From the NCBI GenBank assembly GCA_965231165.1, contig OZ246421.1, positions 372,001 through 436,000 on the forward strand: a DNA stretch of 64,000 bases, read 5' to 3'. Position 1 is the stretch's first letter. Every line of letters begins with the position of its first letter. The notes beneath the pieces were generated by a model. The model was given only the letters and a program-made list of their open reading frames with translations, made no database searches and was not told where the DNA came from. Source of the stretch: Micavibrio_C sp965231165 (GTDB taxonomy: Bacteria; Pseudomonadota; Alphaproteobacteria; Micavibrionales; Micavibrionaceae). Below are positions 50,801-59,614 of this stretch, piece by piece. The translations under genes and the position numbers were made by a program.

Positions 50801-53746
50801 GCCGATTCCAAAGGTGTGGCGCATAAAACCACGCTTTATATATGGGTTTCGGGCGATGATTACGTGCAGTGGAATACCGAAGGCGACACGGCATTGCCTA
50901 TTATCCCGGAAAAAACCGAATACCGCATTGGCGATACGGCGCGTTACCTGATCAAAAATCCGTATCCGGGGGCGAAGGCGCTGGTCTCAATCGAGCGCTA
51001 TGGCGTGATGGATTCATTCGTGGTGACGCTGGAGGGCAGTACGCCGACGATAGAATTTCCGGTCAAGCCGGATTACATGCCGGGTTATTACCTGTCTGTC
51101 GTCGTGGTATCACCGCGTGTGGAAGCGCCCCCCGCCGGAGAAGGGCAGGTTGATCTGGGCAAGCCGACATTCCGCATGGGTTATGTGAGCGTTCCTGTAA
51201 AAGACCCGGTCAAGGAAATGCAGGTGGATGTAAAGGTCGCGCAGGATGTTTACCGCCCGCGTGACAAGGTGAAGCTTGACCTGACCGCTGTGCCGCGATT
51301 GGCGCAGACGGAAAAGGAGTCTGTCGAGTTGACAGTGGCGGTTCTGGATGAGGCCGTATTCGATTTGATCAGCAGCGGGCGTAAGGCTTTTGATCCTTAT
51401 GAAGGATTTTACAGTCTGGATAATCTTGATCTGCGCAATTACAGCCTGCTGACTCGTCTGGTCGGGCGGCAGAAATTCGAGAAGAAGGGCGCCAATCCCG
51501 GCGGCGATGGCGGTGCTGACATTGATATGCGCACACTGTTTAAATATGTCAGCTATTGGAACCCGGCGGTGAAAACCGATGAAAACGGCAAAGCTTCGGT
51601 GGAATTTGAAGCGCCGGATAATCTGACAGGCTGGCGTGTGCTGGTGCTGGCGACGACGCCGGGAGACCGCATGGGTCTGGGCGAAGGCAATTTCAAAGTC
51701 AACCGCCCGACGGAAGTGCGCCCCGTCATGCCTAATCAGGTGCGTGAGGGGGATGAATTTAAGGCCGGATTTAGTGTGATGAACCGTACCGATGCGGCGC
51801 GCACGATCCGTGTAGTGATCGAGGCCGAGGGTGACCTGAAAGGCGAACAAAAACCGATCAAAACCGAAGAGGTGACGCTGGAGCCTTATAAGCGCGCCAC
51901 CGTCTATATGACTCTGGAGGCATCTGTATTGCCTGTTGCGCGTGAAGCGCAGGAGGGTTCTATCCGTTTCAAGGCCACGGCGGCGGATGATGCTGACAGC
52001 GATGGCACGGTTTATACATTGCCTGTTTTGAAGAGTCGGACGACCGATGTGGCGGCCAATTACGGGACGACTACCGAAGGTGAAGTGCAGGAGAATATCG
52101 CGTTTCCTGAGGGTATCTATACCGATACGGGGGATGTCAGCGTTGTGTTGTCACCGAGTGTGATTGCTAACCTTGATGGCGCGTTCCGTTATATGCGGGA
52201 TTATCCCTATACATGCTGGGAACAGACGATTACGCGCGGGGTTATGGCGTCGCGTTTCAATCAACTGAAGGCCTACCTGCCGGAATCCTTGAAGTGGGAG
52301 GGGAGTGAAACTCTGCCGCAGGAGATGCTGGACCGGGCGACGGACTATCAGGCACCGAATGGCGGCATGACATATTATGTGCCGCGTGATGATTATGTTG
52401 ATCCTTATTTGAGTGCCTATACAGCACTGACGTTCCGTTGGCTGGCGGAGGCGGGTTATAAAGTGCCGGAGAATGTTGAAGAAAAATTGCAGGATTACCT
52501 GTTGAATTTCCTGAAACAGGACGCCGCGCCGAGTTTTTATCAGGCGGGCATGACATCGACAGTGCGGGCGGTAGCGCTGGCGGCGCTGGTCGATGCGGGC
52601 AAAGCAGGGAAGGATGATGTTCTGCGTTATGCGCCGCATGTGCAAGGCATGAGCCTGTTCGGCAAGGCGCAGTTTATGCAGGCGGCGATCAAGGCCGGAG
52701 GGCTTGAGGAGGAAACGCGCAAGGTCGCCGATATGATTTTTGCGGCGGGCAATGAAACGGGCGGCAAGTTTTCTTTCACGGAAACGCTGGATAATGGTTA
52801 TGTCCGCATTCTGGCGACGCCGCTGCGTGATAATTGCGCGGTGCTGGATTCGCTGATGGATTACGCGGCAGGTGCGGGCAGCGAAGTGATCGGAGATAAA
52901 CCGTTCAAGCTGGTGCGGATGATTACGCAGACACGCGGCAACCGCGATCATTGGGAGAACACGCAGGAGAATATGTTCTGCATGAGCGCGCTTGCCAAAT
53001 ATGCGCAGCGTTATGAAAGCGAAACGCCGAACATGAAAGTGACGGCTTCTCTGGGTGGTGCCGGTATGGGGCAGGCGGATTTTACTTCCTTGGAGGATGA
53101 GGCCAAAATTCTATCGAAACCGATTGCCGAAGGCGATGCAGGGCGCAAAACCACCCTCGATATTGTCAAGGAAGGTACCGGGAGGCTTTATTATGCGACG
53201 CGACTTCGTTATGCGTTGACGGCGGATTTTGATAAAGAGATGAACGCGGGGATTGAAATTCACCGTGAATATCATGCCCAGCGCGATGGCGTGTGGACTT
53301 TGCTTAAAGATCAGGATGCCATCAGGCGCGGGGACATCGTGCGGGTTGATTTGTACCTGAATGTTCCGGCAGCGCGTAATTTTGTGGTGGTGAATGACCC
53401 TTTACCGGGTGGGCTGGAAACGATCAATAGTGATCTGGCTACGGCATCGAGCGTTGATTCCGCTGAGGGGCAATTTGATCAGGACGGAGGCACGTTCTGG
53501 TTCAAGTTTGGTGACTGGCGTGAATTCGGGTTCAGCCGCTGGAGTTTCTATCATAAAGAACTGCGCCATGACTCGGCGCGATTTTATGCGGACTGGATTG
53601 ATGCGGGGAATTACCATTTATCCTATGTGGCGCAGGCGGTTGCCGATGGCGTATTCAATGTTCCCGCTGCACGGGCTGAGGAAATGTATGATCCGGATGT
53701 CTATGGACGCACACCGAGCCGTAGTTTGACGGTTAAAACGGAATAG
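47900..53746 (+). CDS. Bacterial alpha-2-macroglobulin, periplasmic
   Basis: Bacterial macroglobulins trap proteases that breach the envelope. This 1948-residue protein begins with a signal peptide (MRKLLALTLVLSLLSMAVPAQAQ) that lacks a lipobox, so it should be soluble in the periplasm, unlike lipoprotein forms such as E. coli YfhM. Repeated macroglobulin beta domains fill the N-terminal two thirds. The alpha-2-macroglobulin core contains FKYVSYWNPAVKTDENGKA and the segment after it. The thioester motif C1439-W-E-Q1442 in YPYTCWEQTITRG is intact. A C-terminal receptor-like domain follows. AAAGG precedes the ATG at 47900. pbpC starts two bases after the stop, the known macroglobulin/PBP1C partnership. 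Confidence 0.92.
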   Translation: MRKLLALTLVLSLLSMAVPAQAQDAKPLDILRVTPQGDDVPAGREIVIEFNRAVVPVGRMDRTAEEVGIVTTPPLNCFWRWINVSTLACNLDGDDGLKQSTAYNVKIGQTIKAEDGGALAVPREYNFITQRADVSYYNFQTWRSASMPVIRVVFNQSVTKKSVLAHVYFHGTAGKGLRQLVSASPDEYDRDPPAEVNGEEARFVWLVEPREPLPTESNMALAIEPGLVSASGPAPSVAARDVVTFDTYPEFRFAGVRCTNNAGVEVLLEPGKTQAEEQLCNPMRPAALAFSVPVLRSEVKDNMALKPNLGGGRPGYNPWGDENRDWSQLGYPHEKGRLYYMGLPVGLKAAQQYTLTMPAKKPGIKAAISQLMGKNVKVGMQDEFGRTLMKPVKLVFSTNHRPPNFEMVYKEAVLEKDVDSEVPLYVNNLKNYSFDYRRLNAAGVDDQKTYSQNVPTPQDVQFAVPLGVRSMLEGKSGVVYGHLQTDPVIPQYSPQAARLFAQVTPFQLHFKLGHFQSLAWVTDLATGLPVEGAEVTLYADELSDMGAPIEPDGVAVTDNDGMAILPGTMDADPDNLLAQAWREEDVRLFVRVDKDDDMALMPLGYDFYIDTWRASNETIWADNQRRYGHMKAWGMTAQGVYRAGDTMQYKIFLRDQDNLTLVPPPEEAVYNLEVFDPADKSVLKLDGIKFSEFGAYAGEYAIPKNAAVGWYRFELKAKFSEEDERTFQPLRVLVSDFTTAPFRVTSQMNGDHFKAGDSVDLHADAKMHAGGAYTDASVRVTGIVKSRRFESKNPLAQGFSFDSFQDGRDSEQIFQKSEKLDDKGEWNEKFMLPAIKIAYGVLELEAAVQDDRGKTIANVTQADYFGVDRLVGMKSPSWIYDAKKPASFPVLVVDDKGDPVAGTAVKVSVEHEFVNTARVKGAGNAYFSDITTEWKEISVCEQTSTLEPQDCVFTPDAAGTYRLIAQIADSKGVAHKTTLYIWVSGDDYVQWNTEGDTALPIIPEKTEYRIGDTARYLIKNPYPGAKALVSIERYGVMDSFVVTLEGSTPTIEFPVKPDYMPGYYLSVVVVSPRVEAPPAGEGQVDLGKPTFRMGYVSVPVKDPVKEMQVDVKVAQDVYRPRDKVKLDLTAVPRLAQTEKESVELTVAVLDEAVFDLISSGRKAFDPYEGFYSLDNLDLRNYSLLTRLVGRQKFEKKGANPGGDGGADIDMRTLFKYVSYWNPAVKTDENGKASVEFEAPDNLTGWRVLVLATTPGDRMGLGEGNFKVNRPTEVRPVMPNQVREGDEFKAGFSVMNRTDAARTIRVVIEAEGDLKGEQKPIKTEEVTLEPYKRATVYMTLEASVLPVAREAQEGSIRFKATAADDADSDGTVYTLPVLKSRTTDVAANYGTTTEGEVQENIAFPEGIYTDTGDVSVVLSPSVIANLDGAFRYMRDYPYTCWEQTITRGVMASRFNQLKAYLPESLKWEGSETLPQEMLDRATDYQAPNGGMTYYVPRDDYVDPYLSAYTALTFRWLAEAGYKVPENVEEKLQDYLLNFLKQDAAPSFYQAGMTSTVRAVALAALVDAGKAGKDDVLRYAPHVQGMSLFGKAQFMQAAIKAGGLEEETRKVADMIFAAGNETGGKFSFTETLDNGYVRILATPLRDNCAVLDSLMDYAAGAGSEVIGDKPFKLVRMITQTRGNRDHWENTQENMFCMSALAKYAQRYESETPNMKVTASLGGAGMGQADFTSLEDEAKILSKPIAEGDAGRKTTLDIVKEGTGRLYYATRLRYALTADFDKEMNAGIEIHREYHAQRDGVWTLLKDQDAIRRGDIVRVDLYLNVPAARNFVVVNDPLPGGLETINSDLATASSVDSAEGQFDQDGGTFWFKFGDWREFGFSRWSFYHKELRHDSARFYADWIDAGNYHLSYVAQAVADGVFNVPAARAEEMYDPDVYGRTPSRSLTVKTE

Positions 53747-53748
53747 CC

Positions 53749-55869
53749 ATGAGGGGCTTTCTGATATTGGCGGGAGGCTTTGGTTTGATGGTGGCGGCGC
53801 TTGTCGTGGCGACTTTCCTGTCGGTGCGTCCTGTATCGTTAAATCTTGCCGGGGGATCGGCGCCGCTGCAAATTCTTGACCGTCATGGATTACCCCTGAC
53901 GACATCGTATCAGGGGGCATGGAACACCAGCGATCATATTAGCCTGCATGATGTTCCCGGTTTTTTGCAGCAGGCATTCCTGCAATCTGAAGATAAACGG
54001 TTTTTTCAGCATCACGGGGTTGACTGGCGCGCGCGCGGTCATGCGTTGTGGCAGAATGTCCGCTACCGCCGCACGGTCAGGGGGGCGAGCACGATCAGCG
54101 AGCAGGTGGTGCGCATGGCGCATCCGCGCCCGCGCAATCTATGGTCAAAATATATAGAGGGGTTTGAGGCGGCGGCGCTGGAGCGTGAATTTAGCAAGGC
54201 TGAAATTCTTGAGTTTTATCTCAATCAAGTTCCTTATGCCTCGAACCGGCGCGGTGTGGTGCAGGCGGCGCGCTATTATTTTGACCGCGATCTTTCGACG
54301 CTGACGGAACGCGAGATGTTGGCGCTGGCGGTGCTGGCGCGCGCGCCTTCGGCTTATGATCTATACCGTCATCCTGATAAAACGCGGCAGGCGATAGACA
54401 GGCTGGCCGCACAGGTGGCGACGGGGGAGACGCTGGCGCGGATTGTGGTGCAGGACATTCGCACATTGCCGCCGCAAATGCCGACAGAGGCGCGCCATTT
54501 TGCACGGTTTGTGCGTGTGCAGCCGCATGGTGGCGGCGATCATATAATGACGACGCTTGATGCGGGCATGCAAACGATGGTGCAGGAGATCCTTGATAAA
54601 CGTGTGGCGGCGCTGTCCGGCAAGAATGTTACCAACGGCGCGGCGCTGGTGATAGACCATACGAGCGGTGAAGTTCTGGCGTGGGTGGTGGCCGGGGCGG
54701 GGCAGAAAAATGTTGATGCGAATGATATTGATGCCGTGACCGTGCCACGCCAGCCGGGTTCGGCGATGAAGCCGTTTCTTTATGCGCGGGCGCTGGATAA
54801 AGGTTGGCATGCGGGGACTTTTCTCGATGACTCGCCGTTGAGTGAGGCTGTGGGCACGGGGCTGCACCGTTTTCGCAATTACAGCCGCCATTACTATGGG
54901 CAGGTTAGTCTGCGCGAGGCTTTGGGGAATTCGTTGAATATTCCGGCGCTGCTGACTATCCGGCATGTGGGGATTGCGGATTACCTGACGATTTTGCACC
55001 AGATGGGTTTTGCCAGTCTGGATCGCGGCTCTGATATTTATGATGAAGGGCTGGCGCTTGGCAATGGCGAGGTGACGTTGCTGGAGTTGATGCGTGGTTA
55101 TACGACGCTGGCGAATCGTGGTGTGATGCAGCCGCTGCGTTACCAGATGGACGATCCGTCTTCGCGGCAGGAACGGCGTGTGTTTAGCGATGAAGCGGCT
55201 TCACTGATCGGGAATATCCTGTCCGATCCGTGGGCGCGGCGGATGGAATTCGGGCAGGGCAGCGTGTTGAATTTTCCGGTGCAGACGGCGGTGAAAACCG
55301 GCACCTCGACCGATTACCGTGACGCGTGGGTGGTTGGGTATAATGACCGTTATGTCGTGGGTATCTGGATGGGCAATCTGGACCACACGCCGATGGATGG
55401 CGTGACCGGATCGACAGGCCCGGCGCTGGCGATGCGCGGGATATTTGCAGAGCTGAATGAGAACCGCGATACAAAACGTCTTTATCTAAGCCCGTCGCTG
55501 GTTAAGCGCGATGTCTGTTTGCGTCCGGGGGCTGATTGCCTGCTGCGTTCGGAATGGGGCAGGGCGGATGATGAAGTTGCCGTCACGCAAGCTGCGCCGC
55601 GCGCGCTGGAAATGATACGTCCGACGGAAGGGTTGCATCTGGCATATGATCCACGCATTCCGGCGGAACACCAGAAATTCAGGTTTGAAATCGGGGGGCT
55701 GGAATCGGGCGACCGGGTGTCGTGGGTGCTGAATGATCATCGGCTTGGGGAATCTGAAGGCACATTTCTGTGGGCGGTGCAGAAGGGGACACACCGCCTG
55801 CAGGCCCAAATTACAAGAGCCGATGGCCATACTACGGACATCGGCTCTGTGAAGTTTCTGGTGAAGTAG
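53749..55869 (+). CDS. pbpC: Penicillin-binding protein 1C
   Basis: A 706-residue class A penicillin-binding protein that pairs with the macroglobulin to repair peptidoglycan. An N-terminal membrane anchor (about 4-25) is followed by a glycosyltransferase 51 domain with catalytic-type E81 in SEDKRFFQHHGVD and the GASTISEQVVRM block. The transpeptidase domain has S338-x-x-K341 (PGSAMKPF), an SxN-type NSLNIPA segment and K516-T-G (VKTGTSTDYRDAW). The C-terminal region from about 610 is the PBP1C-specific beta domain. Length is slightly below E. coli PbpC. It ends three bases from a convergent, unrelated giant PBP. Confidence 0.92.
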   Translation: MRGFLILAGGFGLMVAALVVATFLSVRPVSLNLAGGSAPLQILDRHGLPLTTSYQGAWNTSDHISLHDVPGFLQQAFLQSEDKRFFQHHGVDWRARGHALWQNVRYRRTVRGASTISEQVVRMAHPRPRNLWSKYIEGFEAAALEREFSKAEILEFYLNQVPYASNRRGVVQAARYYFDRDLSTLTEREMLALAVLARAPSAYDLYRHPDKTRQAIDRLAAQVATGETLARIVVQDIRTLPPQMPTEARHFARFVRVQPHGGGDHIMTTLDAGMQTMVQEILDKRVAALSGKNVTNGAALVIDHTSGEVLAWVVAGAGQKNVDANDIDAVTVPRQPGSAMKPFLYARALDKGWHAGTFLDDSPLSEAVGTGLHRFRNYSRHYYGQVSLREALGNSLNIPALLTIRHVGIADYLTILHQMGFASLDRGSDIYDEGLALGNGEVTLLELMRGYTTLANRGVMQPLRYQMDDPSSRQERRVFSDEAASLIGNILSDPWARRMEFGQGSVLNFPVQTAVKTGTSTDYRDAWVVGYNDRYVVGIWMGNLDHTPMDGVTGSTGPALAMRGIFAELNENRDTKRLYLSPSLVKRDVCLRPGADCLLRSEWGRADDEVAVTQAAPRALEMIRPTEGLHLAYDPRIPAEHQKFRFEIGGLESGDRVSWVLNDHRLGESEGTFLWAVQKGTHRLQAQITRADGHTTDIGSVKFLVK

Positions 55870-55872
55870 CCC

Positions 55873-58800
55873 TTATTGCGGGGTCAGGCTGATCGGTCTT
55901 TGAATAACGGGACGCTGGATCATGGCGTCATTGATTTCCGGCTTCTCAGTCGTCTCTATACTCGTCCGATAGTCAGGAAGCACCTTGTTCAAGGTGGATA
56001 TTTTGAAATCAGCCTTGAACGATGGCGATACGGCAGCGGTTTTCATGCCGCTGTGTTCCACTTTGATGTCTTCCATTTTTGTGGGGACAGGCTCCGTGCC
56101 GTAGGAGCGTTCGAACAACGGAACCAGTTCTGTGGCCAGTTCTTTAAGTGCTTGCACTGCGATACCGCTGGTGAATTTATCTCGTGATGATGCGCCTTCA
56201 ATGTAACCGGAAATACAGAACGAGTAGCGGTCGCCGATTGAACCGGTGAAGGCGCCGACGCGCAGGCCCACGGTTTCAGATTCGTCGTTGGTTCCTGTTT
56301 TACCGCGCACCACAAGTGATGTGCCGTTGCCCAGTTTGAATCCGTCTTTCAAACGCCAGCCGGTGTGACCGGGGGCGACGACGCCTTGCGTTATTTCCAG
56401 CATCATATTGGCGACTTCAGGACGCATGACCTGTTCCGGGTCTGGTTGCCCTGGACTGATGTGGGTTTCATGCGGTGTGCCGACGCCGAAATGCAGCCCG
56501 GTGAAACGGTTGGTCTTTACCAGTTTGCCGCCGTTCAGCAGGATGCCATTGAACGTGGCGAGAGAGTCTGTCGTATCGCCGGACACGCCGATAACCGTTG
56601 CCAGAGAAGGCACTAATTTGAACGGATAGCCGACTTTCTGCCATTGGGTTTCAATTTGCCGCCAGGCGTGGTGGTCGAGCATAATGCCGATGGCTTTGTC
56701 CTGCGCCCGTTTCTTATTGGATTTCAGCAGCCACTTGTAGACGAAGATACGATCGTCTTTGGTTGCGGCGACAGAATCTTTCCAGGTGATTTCCGGATTA
56801 TTGAGTTTTTGTGCGGCGATTACCAGTTCCAGTGGGTGGACCGGGCGGGCCAGATAACCGCGATCATTCAGATCGAAGTTATAGAAGCGTTTTTCCGGCG
56901 TGTATTCACCGCTCGCGTAGCGCACATGCAGCGATTTATAATCAAGCCATGTACGGTTTTTATCCGTTGCGTGTTTGATGAGGAAGGCGCGCATTTCTGG
57001 ATAGGGCGCATTCGGGTTCAGTTTGCCGAACAGGGCGGCCAGTTGTTCTGCCGAGCGGTCGGTTTTATCAACCAGTTCGTCTGTATATGCCTGCATAAGC
57101 GGTGTTACATTCGCGCCGACGATGGCCGAGATGTCCACTTGTGCATAGGCGCGGTGCTGATCATACAGTTTCTGCATATCATCCTTGGGTTTGCAGTTCT
57201 TGCAGTTTTTCTGCATGAATTTTTCGAAATCTGCGAACGGCGCATCGGGATGCAGGGAAAGATATATGACGGCGAGTTGCGTACGTCCGCCTTTGGTTTT
57301 GGCAGCCAGATGCTCGGTGATCTGTTCGCCTTTTTTGCCCCTCATCTGGTTCCAGAATTTTTCCTGGAATTCGCGGCCTTCGAAGTCTGCGAATTCTTCC
57401 AGATATTTTTGACGTTCTGTGAAAGCTTCCGGATGGTCCGGATTGTCATCGAGAATTTGCGTGTCGACCTTCAGACGGTGCCATTTCATGTATTCTTCGA
57501 TGTCATCGGTGATGCGGTACCATGACAGGTTGACTGATTCCCACAACGCGCCTTCTACTGAATAGGAGATGTGGTCTTCCTTGCGGTCGAAGTTGCCGGG
57601 GTAGTTCATGCCGCCGCCGGTGAAGAAACCCTGTGGCGCGCCGGAGTATTTGATTTCCTTGACGGATGCACTCAGCATGCCTGCGAGCGATTTATCTGTT
57701 TCAGGTCTGCTTAAGTAATCAACCGCCCAGCGTGTCAGTTTGTCTCTGGGGTGTGTTTTTACAGCCTTTAGCGTATCCGGACCCTGTCCCGAATATTCGT
57801 CGTGCAGTTCGGCAATCACTTCGAGGAATGTTGCTGTCATACGCATCTTGCCGGTGGAGCCGTAGTTCTGGCGGCCACCCTTAGTCAGGTCGAGAGCGCC
57901 CTGGAATGTGTCGGTGCTGACGCGTGTGACGATCTGGCCGTTCGGCAGTTTTTCATTGACGGTGATCGCCCATACGACTTTGGGCGCGGTTTCCGGACGC
58001 AGTAACTGGAATCCCGTCAGGCCTGATTTTTTGGCAAATTCGGGGTCGTTGAATTGTTTCAGCTTGTTGGTTACGGCCTCATTGACGCTGTGGTCGATGG
58101 TGGCGTCAACCTGCAAGTCCCAGCGGTCGAGTGTGTAGTAGGCGTCAACCGGGTCCAGTTCCAGTTTGTTCATCAGCGCAAGGCGCAGAGAATCGACGAA
58201 TTTGTCACGCGGTGCTTTGGGCGGCAGAACAGGGTTTTTGCCAACATCGGCAAATTCAATTTTTTCGGCCAGCACCATCTGGGCAAAAGATTCAGTGATG
58301 ATTTTTTCTTTAACCAGCAGCGGGATGTAGTTATCGACGCGTTGCTGGAGGTCTTTGAATCCGGCTTCTTTTCTCAGGCTGCGGTCCGGCATCTTCAGGC
58401 TCATGACGAGCGAGAAGGTCTGGCGGAAAACACGGGCGGCTTCGGGGGTTTCTGCGCCGCTTCTTAAAATTTCGTCATAGTTATTATTGCCGAACCAGAC
58501 GGCCATCGCGTCTTTCCAGCCTGTGACCTCGCCGAATTTGGGGTGACCGGCAAACAGGGCGCCGTTCATATATCTGAGGACAGTTTCGTGACGTTTTGCC
58601 GTGGTGTCAGGGCCATTGGCATACATCTCGGTGGAGGCGGTCAGCATCTGCTCGGCTTTATCAAGGATGCCTTTGGTGCGGCCTTTTTCCCAGCTGTTGT
58701 TTTTGACAACCTGAATGGCCAGCGTCGATCCGCCTTCCACTTTAGATGTCACATGGAGCTTTCTTCCGGCGCCCAGAGTTGCCGCATACACAGAACGCGG

Positions 58801-59427
58801 CCAGTTTACGGCGGCGTTGTATGATTTATCCTTACCGGCATGGTCGCAGGCGAACTCATCTTCCACCAGACAAAGGCTATCTGCCAGAATGGGCGGAATG
58901 TCTTCGAATTTTTCGTACACATCGTGCGGGGAAATGCCCTGATAGGTGACTTCGCCACGGCTGTCGATGATGCGGACACCGGATTGCGCCGGGCGCGGGA
59001 ATATTGGAGCCAGACGCAGTGCGCCAATCTGACGGTCTTTCCATTCAACCTGCGGGCTGACGATGTCGCCGGCCTGCGTTGCCAGCTCACGGATATGCGG
59101 AATGGCGGCATAGCCACGTTCAATATCAGCGGTGCCTTCAGCGGGAGGAGGTGTCGTGACGACTTTGGTAAAAACTTCGCCATTGTATAGTTTGGGGAAG
59201 AATTGTGATTGCCATGATGACGAAACCATTAGTTCGTCGTGGGCCATATAGCCACCAACGGCGGCTGTACCTAGGACAGCCAGTCCAAAAGCTCTCTTGA
59301 GTGAGAAACGGCGCGGCGGTTTTCCGGAGCCAGAATCTTCATGATCAGTAGATACTCGTGACACACTCAACTCTTTTTCAACGTCGCTGTTTTGCGATCC
59401 GTCAGTCTTATCATTGTCTGTAGTCAT
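55873..59427 (-). CDS. Giant class A penicillin-binding-like protein (1184 aa)
   Basis: A cytosolic acidic tail (1-38), one membrane segment (about 44-62), then a glycosyltransferase 51-like domain with E189 in VEDEFACDHAGKD and VEGGSTLAIQVVKN. A transpeptidase domain follows: S524-x-x-K527 (YGSTGKMRM), S631-V-N633 (ESVNLSWYRI) and K1043-T-G (VRGKTGTND). All catalytic motifs are present, but 410 residues separate SxN from KTG; about 125 is usual. The insertion contains an internal repeat (LHPDAPFADFEKFM near 726 and LNPNAPYPEMRAFL near 804, 78 residues apart) and two close cysteines (KNCKNCK). AGGGAGG lies upstream of the ATG. The role is probably specialised wall synthesis. Confidence 0.85.
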   Translation of the reverse strand: MTTDNDKTDGSQNSDVEKELSVSRVSTDHEDSGSGKPPRRFSLKRAFGLAVLGTAAVGGYMAHDELMVSSSWQSQFFPKLYNGEVFTKVVTTPPPAEGTADIERGYAAIPHIRELATQAGDIVSPQVEWKDRQIGALRLAPIFPRPAQSGVRIIDSRGEVTYQGISPHDVYEKFEDIPPILADSLCLVEDEFACDHAGKDKSYNAAVNWPRSVYAATLGAGRKLHVTSKVEGGSTLAIQVVKNNSWEKGRTKGILDKAEQMLTASTEMYANGPDTTAKRHETVLRYMNGALFAGHPKFGEVTGWKDAMAVWFGNNNYDEILRSGAETPEAARVFRQTFSLVMSLKMPDRSLRKEAGFKDLQQRVDNYIPLLVKEKIITESFAQMVLAEKIEFADVGKNPVLPPKAPRDKFVDSLRLALMNKLELDPVDAYYTLDRWDLQVDATIDHSVNEAVTNKLKQFNDPEFAKKSGLTGFQLLRPETAPKVVWAITVNEKLPNGQIVTRVSTDTFQGALDLTKGGRQNYGSTGKMRMTATFLEVIAELHDEYSGQGPDTLKAVKTHPRDKLTRWAVDYLSRPETDKSLAGMLSASVKEIKYSGAPQGFFTGGGMNYPGNFDRKEDHISYSVEGALWESVNLSWYRITDDIEEYMKWHRLKVDTQILDDNPDHPEAFTERQKYLEEFADFEGREFQEKFWNQMRGKKGEQITEHLAAKTKGGRTQLAVIYLSLHPDAPFADFEKFMQKNCKNCKPKDDMQKLYDQHRAYAQVDISAIVGANVTPLMQAYTDELVDKTDRSAEQLAALFGKLNPNAPYPEMRAFLIKHATDKNRTWLDYKSLHVRYASGEYTPEKRFYNFDLNDRGYLARPVHPLELVIAAQKLNNPEITWKDSVAATKDDRIFVYKWLLKSNKKRAQDKAIGIMLDHHAWRQIETQWQKVGYPFKLVPSLATVIGVSGDTTDSLATFNGILLNGGKLVKTNRFTGLHFGVGTPHETHISPGQPDPEQVMRPEVANMMLEITQGVVAPGHTGWRLKDGFKLGNGTSLVVRGKTGTNDESETVGLRVGAFTGSIGDRYSFCISGYIEGASSRDKFTSGIAVQALKELATELVPLFERSYGTEPVPTKMEDIKVEHSGMKTAAVSPSFKADFKISTLNKVLPDYRTSIETTEKPEINDAMIQRPVIQRPISLTPQ

Positions 59428-59614
59428 TGCTACAGCGCCTCCCTGGACGCACTATGTACGCTAATAACGGGAATATATCCGAGCCATTGGAATATGCAAA
59501 TAAAATACGTGAGCAGGCTTGGGATAACCCTTCCGCAATGCAGCACAACATACTGTAATCGCAGCGTTTTATATAAATTTGCCTTGAGATTCTGAGGGTT
59601 AGTATGGGGTATCC

